Shown here: positions 1-7,379 of the stretch, one piece after another | Layout of the letters: each line of letters starts with the position of its first letter | Position numbering within the stretch: position 1 is the stretch's first letter | From: Hydrogenobacter sp. | Lineage (GTDB): Bacteria; Aquificota; Aquificia; Aquificales; Aquificaceae | Direction: 5' to 3' | Assembly (NCBI GenBank): GCA_028276405.1 | Contig: JAPYWJ010000014.1 | Coordinates: forward strand, 1 to 32,814 | Length of the DNA: 32,814 bases | The notes under the pieces: generated by a model | Seen by the model: only the letters and a program-made list of their open reading frames with translations | Database searches by the model: none | What the model was told of the DNA's origin: nothing | Program-made: the position numbers and the translations under genes

Positions 1-1
1 C

Positions 2-118
2 AAGCACAGAATAAAGAGGTTCTACAAGAGGTTTCCTTGGAATGCTAAGTATGAAACCGTCTATAGATGGTTAGCCTCCTTTATTGTCATTTATACGATC
101 ATGAACCTGAAAAGTTGA
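2..118 (+). mobile_element. C-terminal fragment of a probable transposase (cut by window edge)
   Basis: An open frame enters from the left edge and ends at TGA (116-118), giving 38 residues. The peptide is basic and aromatic (it contains KRFYKRFPWNAKYETVYRW and then a hydrophobic stretch), which resembles the C-terminal tail of DDE-type insertion-sequence transposases. Only the tail is visible, so the IS family, completeness and terminal inverted repeat cannot be judged. The stop codon lies inside the -35 box of the next gene's promoter, so the element edge and that promoter are physically merged. It could instead be the end of an unrelated basic protein. Confidence 0.4.
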
Positions 119-142
119 CATCCTCAACATAAGGCTTATAAT
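115..142 (+). promoter_or_regulatory. Sigma-70-type promoter for the SCO1-like gene
   Basis: A perfect TTGACA (115-120) and a perfect TATAAT (137-142) are separated by 16 bases. Only seven bases lie between the -10 box and the ATG at 150, so transcription should start at or within a base or two of the start codon. No Shine-Dalgarno is present, which fits a leaderless mRNA. The -35 box contains the stop codon of the transposase-like fragment. Confidence 0.8.
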
Positions 143-149
143 TAGTGTT

Positions 150-740
150 ATGAGGAAGTTAGCGTTATTTATAACATTAACAGTTCTAACAGTTTTTAGC
201 TTTTCTTGTTATAAAAAGCACGAGTTTTATGGTTTTGTTTACGATCAGCCTGCTTATGACTTTAAGCTGATGGATCAAAACGGAAAGGAAGTCAGGCTTT
301 CTGACTACACAAAACAGGGTAAAATAGTAGTCCTGTTTTTTGGCTACACTCACTGCCCAGATGTGTGTCCTACCGCCCTTAACACTATGGCAAGTATGAT
401 GAAAAAGTTAAAGGAGGGAGAAAGACAGAAGGTTCAAGTACTCTTTATAAGTGTTGACCCAGAGAGGGACACACCAAGCGTGCTTAAAAACTATGTTCCC
501 TTTTTCTACCCTACCTTTATAGGACTAACAGGCAGTCCTCAGGACATAGAAAAAGTAGCAAAAGAGTACAAGGTTTATTACAAAAAGGTAAAAGGAGAGT
601 CAGCTGCTGGATACTTGGTAGACCACACAGCCACCATATATGTTATCACACCTGATATGAAGATAAAGCTCCTTTATACACCCGCAAAACAAGACCCAGA
701 AAAGATGGCAAAGGATATAGAATACTTACTCAAAACTTGA
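150..740 (+). CDS. SCO1/SenC/PrrC-family copper chaperone or thioredoxin-like protein
   Basis: This 196-residue protein matches the SCO1/SenC family, which delivers copper to the CuA site of cytochrome c oxidase or acts as a thiol oxidoreductase outside the membrane. An N-terminal hydrophobic segment (about residues 3-19) ends at Cys20 and could be a membrane anchor or a poor lipoprotein signal. The copper-binding CPDVC motif is at Cys69/Cys73, and the conserved distal His is His159 in VDHTATIYVI. SVDPERDTP is also typical. The ATG at 150 is the only sensible start and sits just after a consensus promoter. The stop overlaps the rsmG start (TGATG), so the two are probably co-transcribed. Confidence 0.93.
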   Translation: MRKLALFITLTVLTVFSFSCYKKHEFYGFVYDQPAYDFKLMDQNGKEVRLSDYTKQGKIVVLFFGYTHCPDVCPTALNTMASMMKKLKEGERQKVQVLFISVDPERDTPSVLKNYVPFFYPTFIGLTGSPQDIEKVAKEYKVYYKKVKGESAAGYLVDHTATIYVITPDMKIKLLYTPAKQDPEKMAKDIEYLLKT

Positions 741-1327
741 TGGAAGAAATATTCAGAAGAAACGGATTTGAACTATCTTCTGACCAGATAAAACTTTTTG
801 AGATATACCTGCAAGAACTCAAAAGATGGAACAGGGTGCACAAACTCACATCTATAGAGGACCGTGAAAAGATAATCATAAGGCATTTTGTTGATTCCCT
901 TACATTAAGCTTGTGTTTTCAACAGAAGGGCATATATGTTATAGGCAAAAGCGTATGTGATGTTGGCTCTGGTGCTGGCTTCCCCGGCGTTCCTTTAAAG
1001 ATATATTACAAAGATGGGATAAAGCTAACTCTTGTAGAGTCAACAGCAAAAAAGTGCGCTTTTCTTGAATACATAAGGGTAAGGCTAAGTCTTGACTATA
1101 CCGTGGTGTGCAAAAGGGCAGAGCAGATGCCAGAAAACTCTTTTGATGTAGTAGTGTCTAGAGCTTTGGGTAAATTGGAGGAGGTAGTTCCTATGCTTTG
1201 GAGGTTATCCCGTCAGTTCATTTTTATAATGAAAGGGAAAGAGCTTCCTAAAGGATATGATTACTGCAAGATAAACACGCACCATATTAAAAACAATTAC
1301 ATCCTTTTCCTTCCGAAAACCACATAA
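740..1327 (+). CDS. rsmG: 16S rRNA (guanine527-N7)-methyltransferase RsmG
   Basis: RsmG (GidB) methylates N7 of G527 in 16S rRNA using S-adenosylmethionine. The 195-residue protein has the family signatures: RHFVDSL near residues 48-54 and the SAM-binding motif DVGSGAGFPG at 74-83. I take the ATG at 740, which overlaps the upstream TGA by one base, over the in-frame TTG at 737. There is no Shine-Dalgarno, so translation is probably coupled to the SCO1-like gene. The last 31 bases overlap the 3' end of the convergent trmI. Length is close to the family norm (about 200), so the overlap does not look like a truncation. Confidence 0.93.
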   Translation: MEEIFRRNGFELSSDQIKLFEIYLQELKRWNRVHKLTSIEDREKIIIRHFVDSLTLSLCFQQKGIYVIGKSVCDVGSGAGFPGVPLKIYYKDGIKLTLVESTAKKCAFLEYIRVRLSLDYTVVCKRAEQMPENSFDVVVSRALGKLEEVVPMLWRLSRQFIFIMKGKELPKGYDYCKINTHHIKNNYILFLPKTT

Positions 1328-2037
1328 GCAGTGTGGGCTATCATCTGGTCATAGGGTCTTAGTCTTTCTGGGTTTGTCTTGTAATGTCTGAGTAGTATCT
1401 CAAAAACTTGAAGGTCAGCAAAAAAAGCTTGCATATGGGACAAAAGCTTGCTCACCTGGTTTGTTGTAGGAAGAACAAAAGCACAAACTTTGCCTCCTTT
1501 AAGCACCTTCCATACCTTTTCTAAGTATTCCCAAGGTTCTTTTACATCTACAAAACAAGCATCAAAAGAGTTCTCTTCCACAAACGCAGATAGGAAGTTT
1601 TCGTTAAAAGCCTTCACATTATAACACAAACCAAACCTTTCCCAGTTTTTCAAAGCGTTGTTATAGAAATTTGTATCTGCTTCGTAAGTCCAAACCTCTT
1701 TAGCTAAAAAGGACAAAACAGCACTCATAGCACCGCTCCCGGTACCAAACTCAAGAACTCTGTCCGTAGGTTTTATACCCAATTTAAAGGCTATATAAAA
1801 AGCATCTTTTGGATAAACTATCTGTGTTTTTCTCTCAAAACCTAAAAGTATAATGTCTTCAAGGGTGGGACTAAATACGAAAAACTCACCTATTTTCTGA
1901 CCTTCATCCTTACCTACTATGTCCTGAAAGTGGATAGTATGTCCCCTTATATTTAGACTCATACCCTTTACTAATTTTCTGAGATACTTTCTGTCCTTGT
2001 GAACTATAAGCACATAATCTCCTTCTTTAAAGCTCAT
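1297..2037 (-). CDS. trmI: tRNA (adenine58-N1)-methyltransferase TrmI
   Basis: This 246-residue protein is a TrmI/Gcd14-type enzyme that makes m1A58 in the tRNA T-loop, a modification linked to thermostability in thermophiles. A small N-terminal beta domain (about residues 1-60) precedes the Rossmann methyltransferase fold. SAM motif I is VLEFGTGSGAMS (94-105), the acidic catalytic-type motif is Asp164 in DVKEPWEYL, and RLRP (225-228) and HTAYVVF (from 235) complete the family pattern. The start overlaps the stop of the upstream exported-protein gene (ATGA, 2034-2037), so these two form an operon. The 3' end overlaps rsmG. Confidence 0.93.
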   Translation of the reverse strand: MSFKEGDYVLIVHKDRKYLRKLVKGMSLNIRGHTIHFQDIVGKDEGQKIGEFFVFSPTLEDIILLGFERKTQIVYPKDAFYIAFKLGIKPTDRVLEFGTGSGAMSAVLSFLAKEVWTYEADTNFYNNALKNWERFGLCYNVKAFNENFLSAFVEENSFDACFVDVKEPWEYLEKVWKVLKGGKVCAFVLPTTNQVSKLLSHMQAFFADLQVFEILLRHYKTNPERLRPYDQMIAHTAYVVFGRKRM

Positions 2038-2504
2038 CTTAGTTCCAGTATAGCCCTTCCCAGAAGATAAGATGCTTGGGAGTATTTTAAAGCATACTCG
2101 TAATCTTTAACCCGTGCGTTTTCTTTAGCAACTTGATAAAAAAGCAATTGGTAAGAGTATAGGTTTGTGTACTTATCCTTGTACTTTCTTGTAGCGTTGA
2201 GCGTAAGAAGAGCATTTCTTAGTCTTTTCTGAACAACCACATCAAGGAGTTTTTTATTTTTGGGAATCTGAAAATCATCACCTTTTATGGCTTCAAGAGC
2301 AGACAGTATTTTGTCCGCTGAGTGCTGGAATTTCTTATCATTAGAAGAGCATGCATCTTTTATAAGCCTGTCCGCTTCTTTCATAAGTTCTTCGTATATA
2401 GCCGACTTTTCAAGGTTTGTGTATCTCTGCATCAGCGATGAGCAGTCTTGTGCGTAAGCAAGAAGATAAAGAACCAATAACGCAAAAAATCCTATTATGT
2501 GCAT
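2034..2504 (-). CDS. Small exported helical protein of unknown function
   Basis: I do not recognise this 156-residue protein. It begins with a clear signal peptide (hydrophobic residues 3-15, likely cleavage after AYA at about residue 18), so it should act outside the cytoplasm. The mature part is charged and mostly helical, with no obvious membrane segment. Two cysteines (about 21 and 52) could form a disulfide. The C-terminal half (YEYALKYSQASYLLGRAI) is reminiscent of a TPR-like helix pair, which is inference only. It overlaps trmI by four bases and is divergent from queC across 42 bases. A TATAAT (minus strand, 2521 to 2516) lies 11 bases before the start. Confidence 0.75.
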   Translation of the reverse strand: MHIIGFFALLVLYLLAYAQDCSSLMQRYTNLEKSAIYEELMKEADRLIKDACSSNDKKFQHSADKILSALEAIKGDDFQIPKNKKLLDVVVQKRLRNALLTLNATRKYKDKYTNLYSYQLLFYQVAKENARVKDYEYALKYSQASYLLGRAILELR

Positions 2505-2529
2505 TAGCTAAACTCATTATAAGCTAAAA

Positions 2530-2546
2530 GGTATTATCATAATACC
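2530..2546. promoter_or_regulatory. Perfect 8-bp inverted repeat abutting the queC start codon
   Basis: GGTATTAT-C-ATAATACC is a perfect dyad with a one-base centre, ending at the base before the queC ATG (2547). It covers the region where a queC -10 box should lie and the -35 position of the divergent exported-protein gene, whose own -10 (TATAAT) is at 2516-2521 on the minus strand. The odd spacing and AT-rich core resemble Fur/PerR/Zur-type boxes in general form, but no regulator can be named from sequence alone. Confidence 0.45.
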
Positions 2547-3197
2547 ATGAGCAAAGGGAAGGTTATAGTCCTCCTTTCTGGGGGCATGGATAGTGCTGTT
2601 CTCTTGTGGCTTTCAAAGAAGGAGTTTGAAAAAGTTTATGCCATATCCTTTGACTACGGACAGAGGCATAAAGTGGAGCTAAAGTATGCTAAAGAGCTTG
2701 CCAAGTTAGCTCAAGTTGAAAAACACATCATCACCCAAATACCCCATTACAGTGAAATAAAGATCTCAGCACTGCTAAATGAGGATGTGTCCGTACCAAA
2801 GGGTGAATACCCACAAGAAGAACCACCTATAACCACCGTACCTATGAGAAACCTCACTTTCCTTTCCATAGCGGGTGCTTTTGCAGACGCGTTGGAAATA
2901 GACCACATAGGTATAGGAGTTCATGCTCTTGATAGTCCGTATCCTGACTGTAGGCCTGAGTTTATAACTTCTGCAGAGGCTGCCATAAACGCTGGTTCTG
3001 TGCTGGTAGCAAAAACTAAAAAGAGGATTCACATTTATGCACCTTTTCTTGGCATGTCCAAGAGAGATATAGCAGTCTTAGGTAAGGCTTTGGGTGTACC
3101 CTTTGAAAAGACATACTCGTGTTATTTAGGCACAGAACCTCCCTGTGGAGAATGCCCCACCTGCTTGCAAAGAAAATCTGCGCTACTTTCAATATAA
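2547..3197 (+). CDS. queC: 7-cyano-7-deazaguanine synthase QueC
   Basis: QueC converts 7-carboxy-7-deazaguanine, ATP and ammonia to preQ0, the precursor of queuosine in tRNA. The 216-residue protein carries the PP-loop ATP-binding motif SGGMDS (11-16), the family motif FDYGQRH (35-41) and VPMRN (98-102), and four zinc-binding cysteines near the C-terminus (Cys192, Cys200, Cys203, Cys206 in the CxxxxxxxCxxCxxC pattern). Length is typical. The ATG directly follows a perfect palindrome, with no Shine-Dalgarno. No other queuosine gene lies nearby. Confidence 0.96.
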   Translation: MSKGKVIVLLSGGMDSAVLLWLSKKEFEKVYAISFDYGQRHKVELKYAKELAKLAQVEKHIITQIPHYSEIKISALLNEDVSVPKGEYPQEEPPITTVPMRNLTFLSIAGAFADALEIDHIGIGVHALDSPYPDCRPEFITSAEAAINAGSVLVAKTKKRIHIYAPFLGMSKRDIAVLGKALGVPFEKTYSCYLGTEPPCGECPTCLQRKSALLSI

Positions 3198-3198
3198 T
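3193..3198 (+). promoter_or_regulatory. -10-like TATAAT seven bases before the DUF77 gene
   Basis: A TATAAT at 3193-3198 overlaps the queC stop (TAA, 3195-3197) and ends seven bases before the ATG at 3206, the same spacing as in the SCO1-like promoter. No good -35 hexamer lies 16-18 bases upstream. It may therefore be a weak internal promoter or a chance match in AT-rich DNA. Confidence 0.3.
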
Positions 3199-3205
3199 AT
3201 TAAAC

Positions 3206-3526
3206 ATGAGCCTAATAGTCTTTGTTAGTATGACCCCTTTAGGGAAGGGTGAGAGTGTAAGTGAGTATGTAGCACGCGTTGTTGACATAGTAGATAGATC
3301 AGGACTTGCCTATGTCCTTACACCCATGGGTACAATAATAGAAGGAGAAGACTGGGATGAAGTTATGAGTGTACTTAAAAAGGGTTTTGAAGCTCTAAAA
3401 GAAGACTCCAATAGGATAAGCATAATCATGAAAATAGACTACAGAAAGGGCAGGTCAAAGGGTTTGATAAGTAAGGTGAAGTCTGTAGAGGAAAAAGTAG
3501 GAAGAGAGATAAAGAAGGCTTTATGA
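3206..3526 (+). CDS. MTH1187/DUF77-family thiamine-binding-type protein
   Basis: This 106-residue protein matches the small cytosolic MTH1187/YqgV family (DUF77), a ferredoxin-like fold some members of which bind thiamine or its precursors. Recognisable parts are the start SLIVFVSMTPLGKGESVS, the central LTPMGTIIEGE and the C-terminal helix. The frame stays open upstream to 3119 within queC, but the family N-terminus begins at the ATG at 3206, eight bases after queC. There is no Shine-Dalgarno. The stop is one base before the next ATG, so it probably shares a transcript with the Lon-like gene. A link to thiamine here is only family inference. Confidence 0.85.
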   Translation: MSLIVFVSMTPLGKGESVSEYVARVVDIVDRSGLAYVLTPMGTIIEGEDWDEVMSVLKKGFEALKEDSNRISIIMKIDYRKGRSKGLISKVKSVEEKVGREIKKAL

Positions 3527-3527
3527 T

Positions 3528-5861
3528 ATGGCGCTTAGAAAGGTGCTTGCAGATGAACTTTTATTCCCCTTTTATTACGAAAAAGGAACTGACCAAGTAG
3601 TTTCCGCTGAACTGTTCCCCGGTCAAGATAGGGTAGAAAGGGCCTTTGACCTTGCACTGAGTACCTCCTACGAAGGCTACAATGTTTTTGTATCCGGACC
3701 GGAAAGTGTAGGTAGAACCCTTTACACACTCGGAAAACTCAGATACGCTGCTCAAGGTAAGCCTCCACCAGAAGATATATGTTATGTGAACAATTTTGAA
3801 GACCCCCTTAGACCTCTTTACCTTCTTTTGCCTGCAGGATACGGGAAGAAGCTTGCTCAAGACATAGACAGAGCCATAGATACACTAAAAGAGGAGTTAC
3901 CGAAAGCCTTTGAGAGTAAAGAATACGAAGAAGAAGTAGCAAGAATAAATAAAACTGCTGATGCACAGAGAGAAAAAATACTTCAAGAGCTGACTCAGTC
4001 TGCAGAAAAGCACAACTTAGGAGTTGTATTTACACCCGCGGGCATAAAACTACTCCCCTTGGTAGGAAAGAGGTTAATTGGGGAGGAAGAACTTCTTGAG
4101 AATGAGAAGCTTCAAGAAGCTTATGAAAAGAATCTTTCAGCCTTTGAGGAGCAATTCAGGGAGTTTATGAGAGAGTTAAGGGAACTTGATCACAGTGTAG
4201 CAGACCAAGTGCTTGAACTCAGAAGAAGGGTAGCGTACTATGTTGTGGAAAAGGTTTTTTCAAGGTTTGAGGGAAGATACAAGAACTTTAACGATGCACG
4301 CAACTTTATAGAAAAACTCAAAGAGGAGATAGTCAAAAATACAGACCTTTTCATGTTTTGGCATACATCTAAAGGAAACCTTGCGGTAATGAGATCCTTA
4401 GAAAGAGCTTTTAACGCTTTCAGGATAAATGTCTTAGTAGATAACTCAGAGCTGAAGGGGATTCCCGTTATTCACGAGGAAGTGCCCACCTTACAGAATC
4501 TTTTCGGCAGGATATCTTACACTGTGGAAATGGGTGTCTTGCAAGCAGACCATATGAGCATAAGCCCAGGAAGTCTCCACAGGGCAAGAGGGGGATACTT
4601 AGTTCTTAAAGCCATGGACCTTCTGAAGAATCCTTACCTTTGGAATGCCTTTAAGAAAGTCCTTATGCACAAAAAGATACACATGGCAGGAGGTATAATG
4701 GAAGACAGTATTCTTCCTTATGTGGGTATATCACCAGAGCCTGTTCCTGCGGACATAAAGGTCTTTTTAATAGGAGATCCTTTACTTTACCAAATACTTT
4801 CCCTATACGATCCCGAGTTTGGCAGGCTCTTCAAAGTAAAAGCGGAGTTTGATCCGGTCATAGAGCTCACTGAGGAATTTATAGAAAATTTTCCCAAGAT
4901 GATAAAGAAGATCATCACTGATGAGGGTATAAAGGACATAAGCGCTGATGGGCTTTTGGAGCTTTTGAAGTATGCCATCACTCTTTCTGGTAGTAGGAAA
5001 AAGGTTAGCTTGCTTATGGGCTATATAGTAGATGCCATAAGGGAGGCGGATGTCATATCAAAAAACAGCAAAAACATATCAGCAGAGCATATAAAGAAAG
5101 CTATAAAAGAGAAAATATACAGGTCAAACCTTATTGAAGAGAAGATAAGAAAAGCCATAGAAGAAGGTAAATTTTTAGTGGAGGTTAAAGGTAAAAAGGT
5201 AGGTCAGGTAAATGGCCTTAGCGTTTACGAGCTGGGAGATATAAGCTTTGGTAAACCCAGTAGGATAAGCGCATCAGTTTTTATAGGTGAAAAAGGTGTT
5301 ATAAACATAGAAAGGGAAGTAGAACTCAGTGGTCCCATCCACTCAAAGGGTGTACTTATTCTAACAGGATACATGGGAAACAAATACGGCAAGGACTTAC
5401 CCATACACCTATCGTGCAATATCACCTTTGAACAGTCTTACGAGGAGGTAGAGGGTGACAGTGCTTCCGTAGCGGAACTTATAGCTATACTATCTGCTCT
5501 TTCTGGTGTGCCAGTAAGACAGGATATAGCCATTACCGGCTCTTTAGATCAGTATGGCAACATACAGCCTGTAGGTGGAATAAAGGAGAAAGTGGAAGGT
5601 TTTTACAAGGTGTGTAAGGTTATGGGGCTTACCGGTGAGCAAGGGGTTGTTTTACCCTCAAGAAATTATGACAATCTGGTCCTTGATGATGAAGTTTTAA
5701 AAGATCTAAAAGATGGAAAATTTAATCTCTACACTGCAGAAACGGTAGATGATGTTATACAGATCCTTTTTGGAATGTCTGCGGAGCGTTTCCATAAGCT
5801 TGTCATTAAAAAACTTTACGAGTTTCACAAAAAGACAACAAAACCTAAAGAAAAGGGGTGA
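3528..5861 (+). CDS. Lon-related (S16) protease with an AAA_32-type ATPase region
   Basis: This 777-residue protein has the layout of the Lon-related family with an N-terminal AAA_32-type region and a C-terminal S16 protease domain, distinct from classical Lon (no N-terminal LAN domain). The protease dyad is visible: Ser645 in GDSASVAE and Lys688 in GGIKEK, spaced 43 residues as in Lon. The Walker A position reads GPESVGRT (57-64), with Arg in place of the usual Lys. The Walker B-like strand GGYLVLKAMDLL has Lys361 where Asp is expected. A long charged helical region lies at about 105-260. It should degrade or process cytosolic proteins. It sits between the DUF77 gene and fabD, four bases before fabD. 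Confidence 0.88.
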   Translation: MALRKVLADELLFPFYYEKGTDQVVSAELFPGQDRVERAFDLALSTSYEGYNVFVSGPESVGRTLYTLGKLRYAAQGKPPPEDICYVNNFEDPLRPLYLLLPAGYGKKLAQDIDRAIDTLKEELPKAFESKEYEEEVARINKTADAQREKILQELTQSAEKHNLGVVFTPAGIKLLPLVGKRLIGEEELLENEKLQEAYEKNLSAFEEQFREFMRELRELDHSVADQVLELRRRVAYYVVEKVFSRFEGRYKNFNDARNFIEKLKEEIVKNTDLFMFWHTSKGNLAVMRSLERAFNAFRINVLVDNSELKGIPVIHEEVPTLQNLFGRISYTVEMGVLQADHMSISPGSLHRARGGYLVLKAMDLLKNPYLWNAFKKVLMHKKIHMAGGIMEDSILPYVGISPEPVPADIKVFLIGDPLLYQILSLYDPEFGRLFKVKAEFDPVIELTEEFIENFPKMIKKIITDEGIKDISADGLLELLKYAITLSGSRKKVSLLMGYIVDAIREADVISKNSKNISAEHIKKAIKEKIYRSNLIEEKIRKAIEEGKFLVEVKGKKVGQVNGLSVYELGDISFGKPSRISASVFIGEKGVINIEREVELSGPIHSKGVLILTGYMGNKYGKDLPIHLSCNITFEQSYEEVEGDSASVAELIAILSALSGVPVRQDIAITGSLDQYGNIQPVGGIKEKVEGFYKVCKVMGLTGEQGVVLPSRNYDNLVLDDEVLKDLKDGKFNLYTAETVDDVIQILFGMSAERFHKLVIKKLYEFHKKTTKPKEKG

Positions 5862-5864
5862 AGC

Positions 5865-6797
5865 ATGGGTAAAGTAGCTTACATATTCCCTGGACAAGGC
5901 TCTCAGTATGTGGGAATGGGATACGACTTCTACAAAGAGTTTTCCCAAGCGGCTGATGTATTCCATAGCGCAGAAACTGCGCTTAGATACAACCTAACAG
6001 ATGTGATCTTTAAAGGTCCGGAAGAAGAGCTTAACAAAACCATAAACACACAGCCTGCCATACTTACTACAAGTCTTGCTATTTTTGCAGTGCTAAAAGC
6101 TAAGGGACTTCCGGAACCCAGTTTTGTAGCAGGACACTCTCTTGGTGAATATACAGCTCTAAGTGTAGCGGGAGGTGTAGAGCTTTTTGAAGCAGTAAGG
6201 CTTGCACACCTCAGGGGTAAGTACATGCAAGAAGCGTTCCCAGAAGGAAAGGGAGCTATGGTAGCTGTCCTAAAACTCCCGCCGGAAAAGGTAGAGGAAG
6301 CCTGTAGACTTGCCAGCGACCAAGGAGTAGTAGAACCTGCCAACTATAACTCACCCGAACAGACAGTCATATCGGGGGAAAAAGGTGCAGTAGAAAAGGC
6401 AAGCCAGATAATAAAGGATATGGGAGGTAAAGTAGTGCCTTTAAAGGTTTCTGTACCTTCCCACTGCTCTCTTATGAAGCCTGCAGCGGACGCTTTTAGG
6501 TTAAAGCTCGCTCAGACACCCATAAAGAACATAAAAATACCCTTAGTGCAAAACTACACCGCTTTAGCACACACCATGGCTCATGAAATACGAGAAAACC
6601 TTTACAGGCAGATATTTTCACCGGTAAAGTGGTATCAAAGCGTCCAGCGCATGGTTCAAGAAGGTGTAGATACCTTTGTGGAGATAGGTCCCAAAAATGT
6701 CCTTTCAAAACTCGTACAACAAACCGTTCCTCATGTGAGAGTACTAAGTGTGGAGAGGGTGGAAGATGTGGATAAAGTTTTAAGTGCTTTGAGTTAA
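5865..6797 (+). CDS. fabD: Malonyl-CoA:ACP transacylase FabD
   Basis: FabD moves the malonyl group from malonyl-CoA to acyl carrier protein to feed fatty-acid elongation. The 310-residue protein has GQGSQ (10-14), the nucleophile Ser92 in GHSLGEY, Arg117, and His200 in VPSHCSLM, matching the known catalytic set. A clear Shine-Dalgarno (GGGGTGA) precedes the ATG. Other fab genes are not in this window. The stop lies eight bases from the 3' end of a convergent DUF429 gene, with no visible terminator between them. Confidence 0.96.
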   Translation: MGKVAYIFPGQGSQYVGMGYDFYKEFSQAADVFHSAETALRYNLTDVIFKGPEEELNKTINTQPAILTTSLAIFAVLKAKGLPEPSFVAGHSLGEYTALSVAGGVELFEAVRLAHLRGKYMQEAFPEGKGAMVAVLKLPPEKVEEACRLASDQGVVEPANYNSPEQTVISGEKGAVEKASQIIKDMGGKVVPLKVSVPSHCSLMKPAADAFRLKLAQTPIKNIKIPLVQNYTALAHTMAHEIRENLYRQIFSPVKWYQSVQRMVQEGVDTFVEIGPKNVLSKLVQQTVPHVRVLSVERVEDVDKVLSALS

Positions 6798-6805
6798 AAC
6801 CCTGC

Positions 6806-7360
6806 TCAAATTACTATAACACCGTCCTTCCCATCAAATATCATAGCTTTACAAGACAAATAGCGCATTCCTGAAAGAAGACAAGCCAACGCATCAAGCT
6901 CATCTTGGTAATAATCTCTATCTTCCAAGGTAAAACCAATGGATTTATAGAAATTTTTTATAGCTTCTTTATCTTTCCTTTTTACACCAAAAATATCGTA
7001 CAAACCGCCCGGAAAAGTCTCAAAAACTTTTATCCCCTTAGCTTCTAAAATACCCTTAATCTTCAGTGCTCTTGCGGTTAACATTCTCATAGGTCCAAGA
7101 GTAACTGGGAAAAATCTTATACCATACATACGCAGTTTTATATCACATTCCCTAAAGTGTGGTCCTCTATCCTCTATGGTTCTTCTACCTTCTGGGAGAC
7201 TTAGTGGTGCATCTATCATAACAAGGTCAAAGTTTTGAGATAGCTTTAAAATGTGCTCATCTTCGTAAATGATACCCACTTTGAGCTTATCTTTTTCCAA
7301 GTATGCAAAGCCCGTTTTTCTTTTGGAACTTCCCGCTAAATCCAATCCCAAAACTTTCAT
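6806..7360 (-). CDS. DUF429-family predicted RNase H-like protein
   Basis: This 184-residue protein resembles the DUF429 family, predicted to adopt an RNase H-like fold with unknown biological role. The first strand VLGLDLAGSSKRKTGFA places an Asp at position 6 or so, as in RNase H-like active sites. A second acidic strand MIDAPLSLP and a C-terminal YYQDELDALACLLSG supply the other acidic residues. I start it at the ATG at 7358-7360. The frame extends upstream to 7396, but those extra residues do not match the family. It is divergent from the CcsA-like gene with only 19 bases between the two starts. Confidence 0.75.
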   Translation of the reverse strand: MKVLGLDLAGSSKRKTGFAYLEKDKLKVGIIYEDEHILKLSQNFDLVMIDAPLSLPEGRRTIEDRGPHFRECDIKLRMYGIRFFPVTLGPMRMLTARALKIKGILEAKGIKVFETFPGGLYDIFGVKRKDKEAIKNFYKSIGFTLEDRDYYQDELDALACLLSGMRYLSCKAMIFDGKDGVIVI

Positions 7361-7379
7361 ATATCTTAAACTATATAAG

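Noticed and set aside
5930-6343. A 137-codon minus-strand open frame inside fabD
   Set aside because: FabD motifs are complete on the plus strand, and the antisense translation is Ser/Ala-rich without family features.
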